The notes: generated by a model not told the origin, from the letters alone. A DNA stretch of 64,000 nucleotides from Labia minor (GCA_963082975.1 OY720344.1:91890538-91954537), one strand, 5' to 3'; shown: positions 1-13,300, numbered from the stretch's first letter. Numbers and translations are program-made.

Positions 1-937
1 CATGTGAAATTTGGTGTGAAAAAAATTTAATAAGTTAAATGTTTCTTATCGTACCTTTCGAAATAAGAATTATTGCCAATTTTGTATCAATTAATTATTT
101 TAATGATAAAAATCGTTCCATAAAAATGTTTCGAACATTAATTTTATGAATAGACATTACAGAGCACACTTTTCCATTTTTTAAACAATTAACATAATTA
201 TATATTTTTTATACCAACAAAAATTTTCTTGTTCATTTCAAATATGAATCATATACACAAAGAAAATATTGTTTTAAAATATTTAAAAAAAAAATTTAAA
301 ATTGATTTTGTAGTAGATTCAAGGAAAATCTTATAATCAATAATTGATTATTTATTTTTTTTTTCAAGAGAAAATCATTTAATTTAATCTTGATTATCAC
401 TATAGTCGAAGATTATTATAATGATCAAGTCAATTAAAATTGATGATTAGGGAGGAGATTTGATTAAGTGGCGGATTAAGGTTATAGGCACTTTGTTTGT
501 GAGCCCTTTTAATATTATATATGCAATTATTTTTGTTGTTACCTAAACGAAAACAATAGATAGTTTCTTTTTATATCTTAATTAGATATTTTATAATTTT
601 ATAGCTACAATTTTTTACTAGTATTTGTATTTAAAATTAAACTTTAAACTCATTCGTTTCAAAATAAAGTATTAATTACTCATTTCTTGAGTGAATATAT
701 ACAAAATTAGAAAATATTTTTAAATAAAAATTGAATATTAACAAAAAAAAAACATTAATATTTTTGCATTTTGGACCCCTTCTATACCTGGGTAAAACGC
801 CATTGATGTGGTTACTACAAACAATAATAATTTTCACGATAAATAAGATCTCTCTAAAATAAATAATTAGATGAGACAAGCAACAAACACACTCATTAAC
901 ATTTCTATCCTGATAAAAGATAGTTAGTCTGATTATA
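1..937. other. Gene-free left edge
   Basis: AT-rich sequence with no recognisable gene. Bases 1-26 match the part of family B repeats just inside their TCGGTCGGTAAAA end (ATGTGAAATTTGGTGTGAAA), so the window cuts into an old copy. The rest shows only A/T runs. Confidence 0.5.
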
Positions 938-1282
938 CAGTGGCGTAACGTGATCTATTATGTTTAGGGGGGCAGGGGGGGGGGGGTCCGGGGGTCTCCC
1001 CCGAAAAAAATTTTGACAAAATAAATTATTTATTTATTCATAACGTTTAGACAATACTTATACGTAATTTAATGTTTTTTTTACTTTTGGGTTCTCAGTT
1101 ACAAAACTAATCACTTTTAAATTTATTTTTTGCACAATGTTTGGGGGGGGGGGGTGCATGTGCCCCCTCCCCGTGCCCCTCCTCCCCGGCCCGACGCCAT
1201 TGCATATATATATATATATATATATATATACAAACACACACACACACATTAACATTTCTATCCTGATAAAAGTTAGTCAGCT
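889..1282. repeat. Direct repeat of about 40 bases flanking the MITE
   Basis: The stretch from ATTAACATTTCTATCCTGAT through GTTAGTC occurs at about 895-929 and again at about 1247-1279, just outside the MITE and the (TA)n tract. This is far longer than any hAT target duplication, so it points to a local segmental duplication or a slippage event around the insertion. Confidence 0.7.
938..1202. mobile_element. hAT-like MITE with CA(G/A)TGGCGT ends
   Basis: Starts CAGTGGCGTAACG and ends CGACGCCATTG, short imperfect inverted ends of the CAGTGGCG type common in hAT elements. The interior has long G and C runs and no coding. The flanking 8-mers (TGATTATA, CATATATA) are only loosely alike, and a (TA)n tract has grown at the right edge. 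A second, partial copy lies at 16382. Confidence 0.6.
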
Positions 1283-1539
1283 TTTATTTGATTGTATTTA
1301 ATAAAAAAAATAAATATTTTTAATGCATATTAATTTATTTATTTATTGATTAATTGGTGACATTAGTTGTTGATATTTTTTTTAATATTTTCACTTTATC
1401 TTTAAATATTTTATTATTATATTATTTTATTTATTTTTCTCGTTAAAAAATATTTGAATATTATATTTTCGTGTAAAAATGTTTATAAAAATTAATTATA
1501 AGAACGTGTGTTTCATGGAAAATAAAAACGGGGACCATT

Positions 1540-1800
1540 TTTGTTCTAACTCTATATATATATAAGAATCGATGTGCGACTGGTCGATTATTTCTTTAAC
1601 TCGAAAACGTCTAGCGTATGGAATGCCCTATTAAAATTGGGGGATGATTAATGAAACAAGCCTGGGGTAATTCAACGAACCGCCACCAAATTCCCGCTCC
1701 ACGATGACGTCACCGATTACGTCAAACTCTTCGAGCTGAAGTGTTCGTTCCCCCCGTGGCCTGGCAGTCAGTCACATGGCTTGACATAACACTATCGGTT
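1540..1800 (+). promoter_or_regulatory. Probable promoter island of the SLC17 gene with a perfect CRE
   Basis: A GC-richer, non-repetitive stretch in an otherwise AT-rich flank, 280-540 bases before the likely ATG. It contains a perfect cAMP-response palindrome TGACGTCA at 1705-1712 and a second half-site TACGTCA about 10 bases on. A TATATATATA run lies at about 1552-1562. Promoter function is inferred from position and composition. Confidence 0.4.
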
Positions 1801-2083
1801 TTTCATTTGCAATCCCATGCGGCTAAATATTATATTTATTTTCCTATTATTTTAATTTTCAAATATGCTGAATCATGTCCTCCATCGGTTATATAATTCA
1901 TTTATAAATAAATTTTACCTAACATTAGATTCGTGTATATTACCCGATTTTTCTATATTTTAATTGAATTTAATTAATTTAAAAAATTCTCCCAAGTCAA
2001 GATAAAACCTAATTAATATGACCTTCATTGAAAGCAACATATTCTTTTGTGAGCATACAATTTAATCTTTCTCATTTGTCAAC

Positions 2084-5000
2084 ATGCCTCCTAATCCAGA
2101 TTCAGGTAAATACTTATTTATTTAATTTATTGATAAGATAGATACTTGTTGACTTATTTGCATCGTTTAATTCAATTCTTTTCTCTATTTTTTTTGTTGT
2201 CTCCTCTTCATTTGTGAATTCATTTCATTTCATTTGGATCATTATGTTACGGCGGATAGCACCATGTCTTCCTGCACGATTTGTTTTTGGAATTCTCGGC
2301 ATCTTTGGCCTTATTCTTCAATATACAATGAAGGTATGCTCTTTGAATAATTGAAATTGAAAATAGTGCAATATTATAATGTTATGTATAAATGTGTGTG
2401 TGTTTGTATTTGTCTCAGGTGAATTTATCTGTGGCCATTATTGCTATGGTCAAAACAAATGATAGCCAAGAAAATAACAGCACAACACGATATACAAATT
2501 TAACCGATGTCTGCCCAGTGAGAGATACTTCTAGACATGTCTCAAAATACGAGGTAAACTTACAATAATAAGAATTTCATACACCACATCCATTTTTTCA
2601 TCATCCTAGATATATTTACCCTCTTGTGTTTTTTTTATCCTACACATATAAGTATATATATAAAATAATAATAATAATAATAATAAATTATCTTTTTAAT
2701 CTTATATTTTTTTTAATTAATCTATAAAATAGAAAAAAATGTACCAAGAAATCACATAAATAATTATCTTTGATTGGTAGATTTATATATTTTAATTAAT
2801 ACTTTAATTACATATAATTCATTCAAATTGTACTTATTACTTTGCGGTTTTTATAGTACATAATAGAAAAATATATTAAAATTAGGAATAATATTTAATT
2901 CGACAAGTTTGATATAAGATTTAAGATTTTCGAACTTCTCTTTCTATTCATTTATAAATTATTGAATATAATATAAAGTTACCTGTTTTATGAGATGAAT
3001 AAATAATTCATTTATTCATATACATTATATACATTAAAAATTATATAATAAATAGTAGAAATAATAAAATTTTTAATTTTAATATTATATATAATTTATT
3101 GTTATAAATGAATATAAAATTAAATTAATATATATAAATATGTATAAATTTATATTATATTAATATTAATATATATTATAAATATACATACCAATCTTAT
3201 ATATAATTAATATTAATATTAAAATCTTTTATTTACTAAAAATTGATATTCAATTCCAATTTATTTGTTTAATAATTTTATTTAAAATTTTAATAATACA
3301 ATATTTAAATTAAATAATTTAAAACTTGCTTATTTTCTACTATTATTTATTCACACAGTAATAATATTCATAATAAATTAAATGTATAAGTAATAAGGAA
3401 AGAAAATAAATAAATAAAAAACTATTTCGAAATATAATCTCGATTTCAATCTAGTTTAAAAAATTTTTTCTCTGAATAATTTTATAATGTTTATTTTATT
3501 TTATAATATTTATTTGAAATAAATTTTAAAATTTTATTTTATTTTTTATAATAATTAAAACAATATCTTTAATTTAAATAAATGTAATAAATTCTGATTT
3601 ATTTTGATATGTGTGACTTTATAAATATGTACATAAAACCAAACAAGGCGTATAATTATGTGCTTTGGAGTGTAGAAAATATAAATATATAATTTATCAT
3701 TAGTGCTAATTTAAAAACAATTTTGTAATAGTAAAAAAAAGATTTATAATAATTTCTTTTTAAAATATGAATCATTTAAATTGAAAATTATGATCTATAC
3801 TTAACATTTTATTTACTTTACCTATATATTTTTACTGAAATTATATATATTTTTATCAATTTAATATTATTTAGTATAAATCAATATTTTATTGATTTTT
3901 ACATTGAGAAATGGAATTATTATAGTTATAGTAATTATAATAATTTTTCTATATAAATATTTAGTATATAAAAATTATTATTAAAAATATTTATTTAAAT
4001 TCATGGGAGACTATATTTATAAGTTTAATCCTTTCCAAAATTAAATCCAAAAAAACATATATGATGTTTACAAATATATATATATAAGAATGTATTTAAT
4101 TTAATTAATACCGTATTCTATTTTAGGGAGAATTCTATTGGGATAATTTGACGAAAGGACATGTTCTCTCATTTTATTATTATGGTTTTGTTTGCACACA
4201 ATTATTTGGCGGCTATATGTCCAACCGTTTCGGTGGAAGGTTGGTTTTAGGATTGGGGGTATTACTTACTGGCATCTTCACTGTTTTAAGTCCCGAAGCA
4301 GCAAGAATACATGAATATTTATTTATGGTGTGCCGATTTCTAGAAGGAGCTGCATCTGGAGTCATCATTCCTTCTATGAATGCATTATACGCCAATTGGT
4401 TCCCACCTCAAGAACGAAATCGTTTTACTGGAATAATATTTGCTTGTATGATATACGCGAAAATTCTATAAATGATCAAAATAATCTTATTAAATAAAAT
4501 TTATTTTTTTTAGCTACCCATCTTGGAACAGTAATTGGAATGGCTCTCTCAGGATATTTGGCTGATGTTGGTGGTTGGCCGCTTGTTTTTTACTTCTTTG
4601 GCGGATTATCTATTATTTGGTTTTTTCCATGGATTATGCTTGTATACGATTCACCGGAATTGCATCCAAGAATTTCGGAGAAAGAAAAACTATATATTTT
4701 AAGTAGTTTAGGTCGAGAAAATCGAACTAAAAAAATGGTACATTTTATTTATTAATATATTATTTTTAATGATTATAATTGAAAGAAAAATTTTAAAAAT
4801 AATAACTCTTTAATAATGGGATGTTTGCAATGAAATAGAAGGATTGCACATTCCCCCCCTCCCCCTTTATTTTAACTTTAATTAACCAATTAATATATAT
4901 CTAAAAGTTATAAAATAATATTTTATATAATTTTAATTTGAATATAACATTTTTCATGAATATCATTGTTTAATAAAAATTGAACTGTCCTAATCATTAA

Positions 5001-6690
5001 CTCTATTAATTAAAAAAAAATTTTGAAATTATTTTATTTTCATGATTAATCAAAAGACTTTATATAAGAAATATATAAAAATAATAAGTTTATGTCTTTT
5101 GATTTAATTGATATAAAATTGACATTCAATCTAAAACATTTAGTTGTTCATTTTATTTTAAAATCAATTACCTATTTTTAGATAAAAGCACCTGTGCCTT
5201 GGGGGAGTATTGTGACTTCAAAACCTGTGTGGGCGGCTGTCTTTGAACAATTTGGATATACCTGGTTATTATTCACCTTACTTAGTGAATTGCCAACTTA
5301 CATGAGTACTGTTTTGCATTTCGATATTACTGATGCAAGTATTATATAAAAAACAATCATTTTTAAAAAAATAATATCTAATATATTCCTTTATTTTAAA
5401 TAGAGTGGTCTCTTATCAGCACTTCCATACCTTTTTGAATATTTTTCAAGCATTTTTAGTGGAATGTTAAGTCAGTGGTTAACTAAACATGGATATTTAA
5501 CTAAATTAACAACTTATCGTGTTTTTGATGGAATTGGTAAGAATTAAAATATTTATACATTATATAGTTATTGAATAGAGTTTTACAATTATATTTTTAT
5601 TTTCTTTTGATTATGAAAATATTTTTTTTTAATTGAATGAATCATTTAATTGTTAATTAAATTTTATACATTTTCTTTGCAAAATCTAACAAATTATTGA
5701 TAATTTTTGTTTTTTATAAAATGGAATATTATTTTTAGCTGCAATTGGACCTTCAATTTGTTTTATTATCATTTCCTTCAGTGGTTGTGAATATAATACC
5801 ATTCTTGCCCTTTTAATCATCACGACTACTTGTTGCGGATGTTTCATGGGTGGAAGTTACCTTAATCACCTGGATTTGGCTGTTAACTTTGCTGGCTCGA
5901 TAGCTGGAATTTTACATACAATTGGGGCCATACCAGGATTTCTCACGCCAATTATTGTTAGTGCGATAACAAAAGACGTAAGTTATTTTAATAAATATTT
6001 TATATTTCATTCATTTCATTAAGCTTTATAGAAATATATTATAATTAAATAATATTTGAAAAATTATATATATATATATATATATATATTGTTAAATACT
6101 CTTCGTCTACTCTAATCCCAAATCAACTTCCGAATTGATTGATTAGAATAATAACTATTTCTTTGCATAAAATTCAAACCAACTACCTATTATTTAACGC
6201 TACCAAAGACATTCTCCTAAAAATTTATATTAACTTTGAAATTTCATCCTACCTATTTCTTTTCATTTAAATTAAATTTACATTTACGCATTTACCTAAA
6301 AACGTATTAATAAATGCAGATACATGTGTTATTTTATATATTTTTTTTTTTTGAGAAAATCAATAAATACAAATACATATACTAGTATTCCTTTAATCAA
6401 ATTACTTTTTCCAATGTAATATAATTTCTTTTCTTTTTAGAAAATATAATTTTCTCATATCTCTCCCGATACACATGAATAATCATCTCCAGTGTAATCA
6501 ATATCTAATTTTGCTAATGTTTTTGTTTTAGGATACTCTTTCACAATGGAACATTGTATTCTATCTTTCTATGGTGTGCACTATGATTCCATATATATTC
6601 TATTTAATATTTGGCTCTGTTGAAGAGCAACCATGGAATAAAATAGAGGAACGTGAGGATAATACAATAATTAAAACAGACCAAATTTAG
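2084..6690 (+). CDS. SLC17/sialin-type anion transporter, 9 exons
   Basis: Major facilitator of the SLC17 family (sialin, vesicular glutamate and Na/phosphate transporters), expected in the plasma or vesicle membrane. Exons: 2084-2105, 2260-2333, 2419-2553, 4127-4445, 4514-4737, 5182-5334, 5404-5536, 5739-5977, 6532-6690; about 485 aa, normal for the family. Seen: TM1 running into NLSVAIIAMV, a glycosylatable first loop (NNST, NLT), the TM2-TM4 block with GGYMSNRFGG and RFLEGAASGVIIPSMNALYA, then THLGTVIGMALSGYLAD, PVPWGSI, ELPTYMSTVLHFDI, GLLSALPYL, YLNHLDLA and IPGFLTPII, all family landmarks in order. Phases agree at every junction. Intron 6 uses a GC donor (GCAAGT). The start is uncertain: exon 1 (MPPNPDS) joins in frame to 2260 through a pyrimidine-poor acceptor, while an in-frame ATG at 2244 would give 483 aa without it. 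The substrate cannot be read from sequence. Confidence 0.9.
2554..4126 (+). other. Intron 3 of the SLC17 gene
   Basis: Almost pure A/T sequence of 1.57 kb with (TAA)n and (TA)n tracts. No open frame, transposon end or RNA is recognised in it. Confidence 0.6.
5335..5403 (+). other. GC-AG intron in the SLC17 gene
   Basis: The only in-frame join between the exons coding LHFDITD and SGLLSALPYL has donor GAT-GCAAGT and acceptor ATAG. GCAAGT is the strong consensus of the minor GC-AG class. The nearest GT, two bases on, would put the next exon out of frame. Confidence 0.75.
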
Positions 6691-8509
6691 ATTAATTTTT
6701 AGAGGCAGTGTCTTCTCTCTTGCCATAGTTATTATGACTTCCATCTTATTTTAATAATCAATGCAAAATTAGAATCAATCACCAATCAATTACAGTTAGG
6801 GTTTTTTAATACAATCACATATATAGACAATATTTATTTAAAAAATGATTGATTTGAATTCTGTATTTTCATCTTTTTTAAAGCATTATTTTTTTTTTGT
6901 ATATTTATTGCACGGTTATTTCAGTTCACTCATAAAATCTTTTATATTCAATTAAAAACCTATAATTTATATAAAAAAATCATAAATGATTATTTAAAAA
7001 TAGCAATCACATATACATGATTCTATTCAAGTATATATATTTTAATATATATCAAACCAAAACATTCCCATTTATTAAACGAAAATATTTTTATATTTAT
7101 TTCTATGAATTCATGTTACGCTTATTTTCTTAAAAGTATTAAAATAATAATAAAATATAGGTGTAATATTTTAAGATGATAAAAGGTACTTAAATATTGA
7201 AAAAAAAGTTTTTATGATATGTTGATACCTATATAATACCTGTATAATAAAGAGTAATAGTATGGAAAATAAATATGTTAATGTAATATATAAAAGATTT
7301 TGCCCTACTTTAATGAAGATTTTTTATCTTGATAATTCTACAATATTCATAAAAACCATTGAATTTTTTTTTTCAACTGTTAAAAACATATTTAATAAAT
7401 AAATTTTTAGATGAAATTTGAAAGTTAAAAAAAATTAAAAATATTATATTTCTTAAGTGAACAAAATGGAGAATGTACCTTAATTATTAAATTGCTTTAG
7501 ATAGCAATAAATACTATACTATATACTATATTATGTATCTATATAAATATTTTTATTTAAAATAATATTCATTCCTAAAATCACGACTTCCTATTCTTTC
7601 ACTTGCACCTATTATTTATTCTATTATACTACTGGCGTAATTAATTATATAATATAATCATTATATCAGTATAATTTAACTTAATTCTCTATCAAATAAT
7701 CATAATATAGATATAGATTCTTTTATCTATTTACTCTTATCCAACTAGGTTTATGTTTTATTACAGTACTTGTTCTTTATAATCCCAGTCCCTCTGAGTT
7801 AAAACACCTTACTTTTCATTATCATTGAATCTTACTCAATCCTATTTTGAAGCAATTTGTTTTGATTATTTTAATTAGAATTCCAATGAATATTTTAATA
7901 TTATAACGTTTTTTTCAACTTCACTTCATGTCTGCCAGTCTGTCTGTTAGCTCAAATGAAATAGCGATTTTTTATCAATATTAATTTAAGCTAGTGTTAT
8001 GTAAACTTTTGTAGATTTAAATGGGCCCCTAGAAGGTATGGAAGAAATAAAATTAAATTATAATTAATTAATTAATGTAATTAGCAAATAAAGATCGGTG
8101 TTTTATCACTAGAGCTAGCAAATAGGTGGTTATATTATTATTATTATTAAAAAAATAATATTTACATTTGAGAATTTCTAATAAGTGATTAAATATTTTT
8201 TTAACCCCTATTAACATTACAACGTTTTTTACACGATTAAAAAGTTATTTATTTATTTTTCAATATTTTGAAGAGATTTAATAATAAACAGAATAAAATA
8301 AAATAACTATCATTATTTTTAAATTTCATTTATCAAGTGTGTGAAGGAGAATCAACCCTTCCCTTACATTTATAAAGGAAATTTTAACAAATTTTTTTAA
8401 AATAAATTTCTCAAGTCGGAAAATTACAAATTTGAGACTTATAAACTCTAATTACAAAATCTATTACTTTTATTCTTAAATACTTTTTTTAAGATTTTTT
8501 ATTCTTTTG
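6691..8509. other. Intergenic AT-rich stretch after the SLC17 gene
   Basis: Presumed 3' UTR and spacer. The only recognisable content is a copy of repeat E (about 7900-8090). No gene is seen. Confidence 0.5.
7900..8090 (+). repeat. Interspersed repeat E, copy 1
   Basis: Starts near CGTTTTTTTCAACTTCACTTCATGTCTGCCAGTC, includes GCCCCTAGAAGGTAT-GAAGAAAT and ends in TTAATTAATTAATGTAATTAGC. A diverged copy in the same orientation lies at about 33105-33315. The GTCTGTCC-like motif resembles the core of families B and G. Class unknown. Confidence 0.6.
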
Positions 8510-9060
8510 AAATTTTCGCTAAATGGTTCATAGTCAAAGTATGAATAAGTTATTTTTTTCAAATTTCTGAATACAAGAAATATTTACGGTATGTTATGGA
8601 ATTATATATCATAATATTTATTTTTGCAAAACAAATCTTATTTATACTTTGAAATTTGAAAAAAAATATTTTATTCGTACTTTGACTAAGAACAATTTAA
8701 AAAGATATATAAAAATAATTAATATTTATTTATATTTAATAAAAAGTTTAATTAATTGATATGCATATGTATATTTCCATAACATAGCCTAAATATTTCT
8801 GTTTGTCAAAAAAATCTGTTCTGTTGCAAAAAAAATCGTATTCATATTATGACTAAAAACAATATTTTGTAGAAATTTCAAAAGAAGTATAAAAATAATT
8901 ATTATATATTTTTATTTAATCAAAAGATTAAAAAATTGATACCTATTTCAATAACATAGCATAATTTTTTTTTATTCAGAAATTGCAAAAAAAATATCTT
9001 ATTCATATTTTTACTAAAATCGATATTGCGGAAATTTTAAATGATATTTAAAATAAATTA
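8510..9060. repeat. Short tandem array, unit about 165 bases, with an inverted end copy
   Basis: TTATTCnTA-TTTGACTAA-AACAAT recurs at about 8671, 8839 and 9000, each time followed by TATAAAAATAATTA and a CATAACATAG block. The first part (8514-8600) carries the same block in reverse complement (AGTCAAAGTATGAATAAG, then GGTATGTTATGG). The whole is about three direct units with one inverted unit on the left. No coding; class unknown. Confidence 0.6.
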
Positions 9061-9079
9061 ATAACTATTTCTATCTATC

Positions 9080-9700
9080 TATCTCTGTGGTTATGCGGAA
9101 CTTGAAAGTTCTTGGCTGCAGCAACTACATCAACTCCACATCCAACTCCTGCCCTCTCCTAACGCCTTTCCCCGGAGTCCTCATCTTTCTTTGGCCCATA
9201 AATGCTGCCCAGAATCCTATTCTAAAATACTCTACATCTACTCTCGTCCCCCCAGGGTCATCGACCGTGCCTCACACCCATATAATACAACCGGCAAAAT
9301 GATTGTTTTATATATTTTAATTTTGATCCTCTTTGATAATAATTTTGACCCCTTTACTGCATGATAACAGGCAGGGCCGTTCCTAAGGTATATGCCGCCC
9401 GAGTGCGAGAATAATTTTACCGCCCCTTCCCCCAAAGTTGTTAAAAATTTACAAATAAAAAAGATAAAGTTTTTTAAAAAATTGAAAAAAATCGATAATA
9501 TTTAAGATCCTGATCGCAAAATCATTTGACCTTTTTTTAGAACCATAATGAAAAAAATTAAAAAAACAAAATGAATAAGAATTTTAAGGCGACTCGCGCC
9601 GCCCCTAGGCTTACCGCCCGGGTGACACGCACCCCCTGCCTCCCCGGGTCGGAACGGCCCTGATAACAGGCGTTACCCAATTGCGACCTCGATTCAAATT
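9080..9700 (-). mobile_element. LINE fragment (reverse transcriptase C-terminus), split by a hAT MITE
   Basis: The minus strand reads CYHAVKGSKLLSKRIKIKIYKTIILPVVLYGCEARSMTL in three short blocks, then RVF-NRILGSIYGPKKDED. These are hallmark motifs after the reverse-transcriptase domain of non-LTR retrotransposons (KIKIYKTIILPVVLYGCE; FENRILRRIFGP). The fragment has stops and lacks the catalytic part. A hAT MITE (9372-9662) sits within it, so the LINE piece is older. It opens near a (CTAT)n tract at 9067. Confidence 0.8.
9372..9662. mobile_element. hAT MITE with perfect 8-bp target duplication
   Basis: Ends CAGGGCCGTTCC and GGAACGGCCCTG are perfect 12-base inverted repeats. ATAACAGG is duplicated exactly on both sides (9364-9371 and 9663-9670). 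CAGGGCCG ends and 8-bp duplications define hAT elements. At 291 bases and non-coding it is non-autonomous. It belongs to the same family as the copy at 56566, in the opposite orientation. It was inserted into the LINE fragment around it. Confidence 0.92.
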
Positions 9701-10069
9701 CTTCATCTATTTATATATCTAATTAATAGCTAATATTTTATACCAGAATCGTTCTATTAAAACAATTTTTATATAAATAAAATAAATTAGTATATGTCGA
9801 AATTCTTTTTTATTTTGTATAATGGATTTTAATATCATTTCTCAAAAAAGTGAAATCCTGGTAATAATTAAACCAACCGCATCTGATTTCTTAAATAATA
9901 ATAATAAATAATTTAAAAGTGTTAATTTAATAATAATTATAAATATATCGTCGATATAATATATAGATCTTATAAAATTAATCCTTTTATAATTATCAAT
10001 TAACTGAGAATTGAACAAAATTAATTTTTCTCTTTAATTTAATCTCATCGCTCATTTAATTTTTTTATC
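9700..10069. other. AT-rich spacer before ACOT9
   Basis: No gene, repeat end or motif recognised. Confidence 0.4.
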
Positions 10070-10250
10070 TTCCCGGCTAATCGATCTTTGCCGAAAAATT
10101 CCGAAGGAGCAAATGTCAACCGATCGTTGCCATTCCCATCACAATTGTCAACTGTGGTCAACTGACGTTCTTAATCAAGCGGTGACTCAATATCCCTTCT
10201 GTAGCGCACAAATAAAACGTCCCATTTTTGTATTATAATCACATAAAACT
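10070..10250 (+). promoter_or_regulatory. Probable ACOT9 promoter region
   Basis: GC-richer unique sequence 60-240 bases before the ACOT9 ATG, with repeated TGTCAAC/GGTCAAC-type words (about 10115-10165) and no match to the window's repeat families. Assigned by position and composition only. Confidence 0.3.
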
Positions 10251-10309
10251 TAAAAAAACTACCAAATTTTTTAATACATTTATTTATCTTTCAATTAAAT
10301 TTATATAAA

Positions 10310-13300
10310 ATGCTAGTCACTATGAGAAATGTTTTAACTAAATTCATTCGAAATGAATTTTCAACTAGAAACGGGTCAGTAAGGAATTTATATTATATTT
10401 ATATACCCATATATATATATATATAATTAAATTAAGTCATTTGATAAAAATAGAATTATAATAAAACTTTTAAATATACATTTTATTTTATTTTGCAGGT
10501 ATTTTATTCAAAAATCTCCAATTATACCTATTTATTTAAATAAAAATCGAATGTCTTCTTACCAATCTTCTTCAAAAGTTGGTTTCGATACAAGTAAAAT
10601 ATCTACAATAAATGATGGTAAGTTAAAAAAAAAACAAAAAAAAAATTAATCAAAGAGATGGCATATTAAATTTGTATTAATAAAAATCTGACGTATAAAA
10701 AATTTATGATTATTCCAAGGACATGAATGATTAAATGATAATTTTTTTAATATACATGATGACAAATTAAATTATTTAAGTGCAAAGTGTATTTTTATTA
10801 AATAAATAAATTTAATTATAAGATATCCTTATAATATAAATATGTTCATTCATTAAATTTCATTCATTTCGATATCAGGGAATTATTTGAAATATTTTAT
10901 GTGTATTAAATAATCTACTAATTAAAGATAATAATTAATTTTAGTCAGAAGAATGTTAAATTATAATACTTTTTATTTATTCTTAGATTATTTTTCCTAT
11001 ACTATTATAAGTGAATAGATTTAGCCTTTGTTTTAGTTGATATTTATATTTAGGATACTCAAAATACATTAAATTATTAAAAGAATAGTTTAGGAAATTG
11101 ATTTAGATGGGTTAATATTAAGTTACTTTAATAATTTATAAGAGAAATCGGATATATTCATTCAAAAATAAAGTTTTAATTATAATATTTGTTATAATTG
11201 AGAAAATATAAAAATTATTATTTTAAAAATTTGATAAATAAAAATTTTAAGGTCAATTTTGAGGTATAATATATATTTTAACTTGAGAAGGAACTGGCTA
11301 AATATTTCTTATATTAACCAAATAAAAACATTCATTTTTCTATGAAATTGAATTGCATTCATATTTTCAATATATTTTCTAAAAATTCTAATAGATATGT
11401 GAAAAAATTGACTATAACTTGTCAACTTATTTATATATTTTCAAATTTTAAACATTTTTTTTTGAATATGACATAAATCGAAATAATATGATTTATACCA
11501 TATATATTCTAAATATAAATATTTTTCTTTAGCAAGAAATATACTTCGAACTTATATGGGCATCGAAAGAGGATATAAACCAGAATTAGAAAATCGTTCT
11601 CATTTATTAAACCTTTTGCCAAAATCCCAAGATGAATTGCCTGAAAGAACGATGAAAGTGAGTAGAAATTAATTTAAATTTTATTGAATCTAAATTTGAA
11701 TTGGCACATTATCAATTTTTATTTTAGGATAGTTTTGTTTCAGCAACAATACCATTAAGTGTTGATATCGCTATGCATGAAAAATATGTTACTTTCTTAG
11801 GGCATGTAAGAATTGGAAGATTATTGGAAGATATGGATATATTTGCAGGTACGCACCAATTCATAGATTATATTTTATTATTATATTTTAATATTTTTAT
11901 ACTTTTAGTATTGGTTTCACTTAAACATATTTATAATCCAAAACAAAAACCTGAAGATCCAACTCCTTATGTCATTGTAACTATACTTGTAGATCAAATT
12001 GATTTTACTGACATTATTCCTAAGGTAAGTGGACAAAAAAAAGTGTTATTTTCATTTCATATAATTATATTATTAGTAATTTTTAATGTAATTGTTTTTT
12101 TAGCATGATGAAGATATTCGTATCTCTGGACATGTTTCCTGGGTAGGCAAATCTTCAATTGAGACTACAGTATGGCTGGAACAAATGCATGAAGGCACAT
12201 GGAAAAAATTAACACAAGCAGTATTTTTAATGGCAGCCAGAAATTCAACAAACACAGCTGCTGCTATTGTGAATCCTCTTGTACCCGAAACTGACATTGA
12301 AAAAGAAATATTATTAAAAGGAGAAAGTGGGTTGATTTTTAATATAAATATTTATTATTCTAATTAAGTATTTTAAATTGATATATATTTATTTTTCTTA
12401 TTTCTGTGATGAATACAATTTTATCTCGTACTCTCTTTTATTCACTTTAAATACAGAAACATTTAAATATTTTAATTATTTTATTTTTCTTAATTCAGGT
12501 AGAAAAATTTATCGAATGAAGGCAATGGATGATTCTTTACTTAAAGTTTCACCAAATAGTGAAGAACAGAAAACGATTCATGATTTATTTTTAAAAACTA
12601 TTGATTGGAATGATGCTTCTTTACATGAACGACATCTGCCAGAAAATAGTATTTGGCTTGACGATACCAAACTTAGTAATGTTATTTTTTCACATCCCGA
12701 AGTAAGAAGATTTATTATTAATAATATCATAAATGTTCATTTCAATATTTTTAATTTTTTTTTTATTTTAGAATAGAAATTTTCATAATAAAGTTTTTGG
12801 TGGATTTTTAATGAGACAAGCGCTTGAATTAGCATGGAGTTGTTGTTATTTTTTTACAAAAACACGCCCCAAATTGAAACATATTAGCAATATTGGATTT
12901 CGCAAACCAGTTGATGTTAATTCTTTAATTCAAATGCATTCTCAGGTAAAATTTTAATTTACTTTCTATTTCAAAATTACAAACTAAGTTTCGATAACTT
13001 GATACAAAATATAAAGATAAGGATTTTGAAAAATTATTATGCAAATTAAAAAAGTAATTTCAAAATAAACATTTTTAAGTCTATTTTTTATTAAACAAAA
13101 TTAATTTTTTTTTATTAAATAAAATTCATTTAGAGTTTATTTAATTTTTATAATGTATTAAAATTCAAATAATAATTTTCTTTTTCAGATAGTATATACA
13201 GCACAAAACTTTGTTCAAATAATTGTTTATGCAGAAGTTTTTGATCCTTCTATGGATACTCATAATACAACCAATATTTTTCATTATACTTTTCAACTTC

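Noticed and set aside
676-1255. Two minus frames of 65-67 codons at the left edge
   Set aside because: One is A/T-rich background and the other runs through the MITE and (TA)n tract. No domain and no splice context.
10375-10380. Stronger GTAAGG donor for ACOT9 exon 1 at 10379
   Set aside because: It would put exon 2 in a frame with an early stop. The GTCAGT donor at 10375 keeps the frame open.
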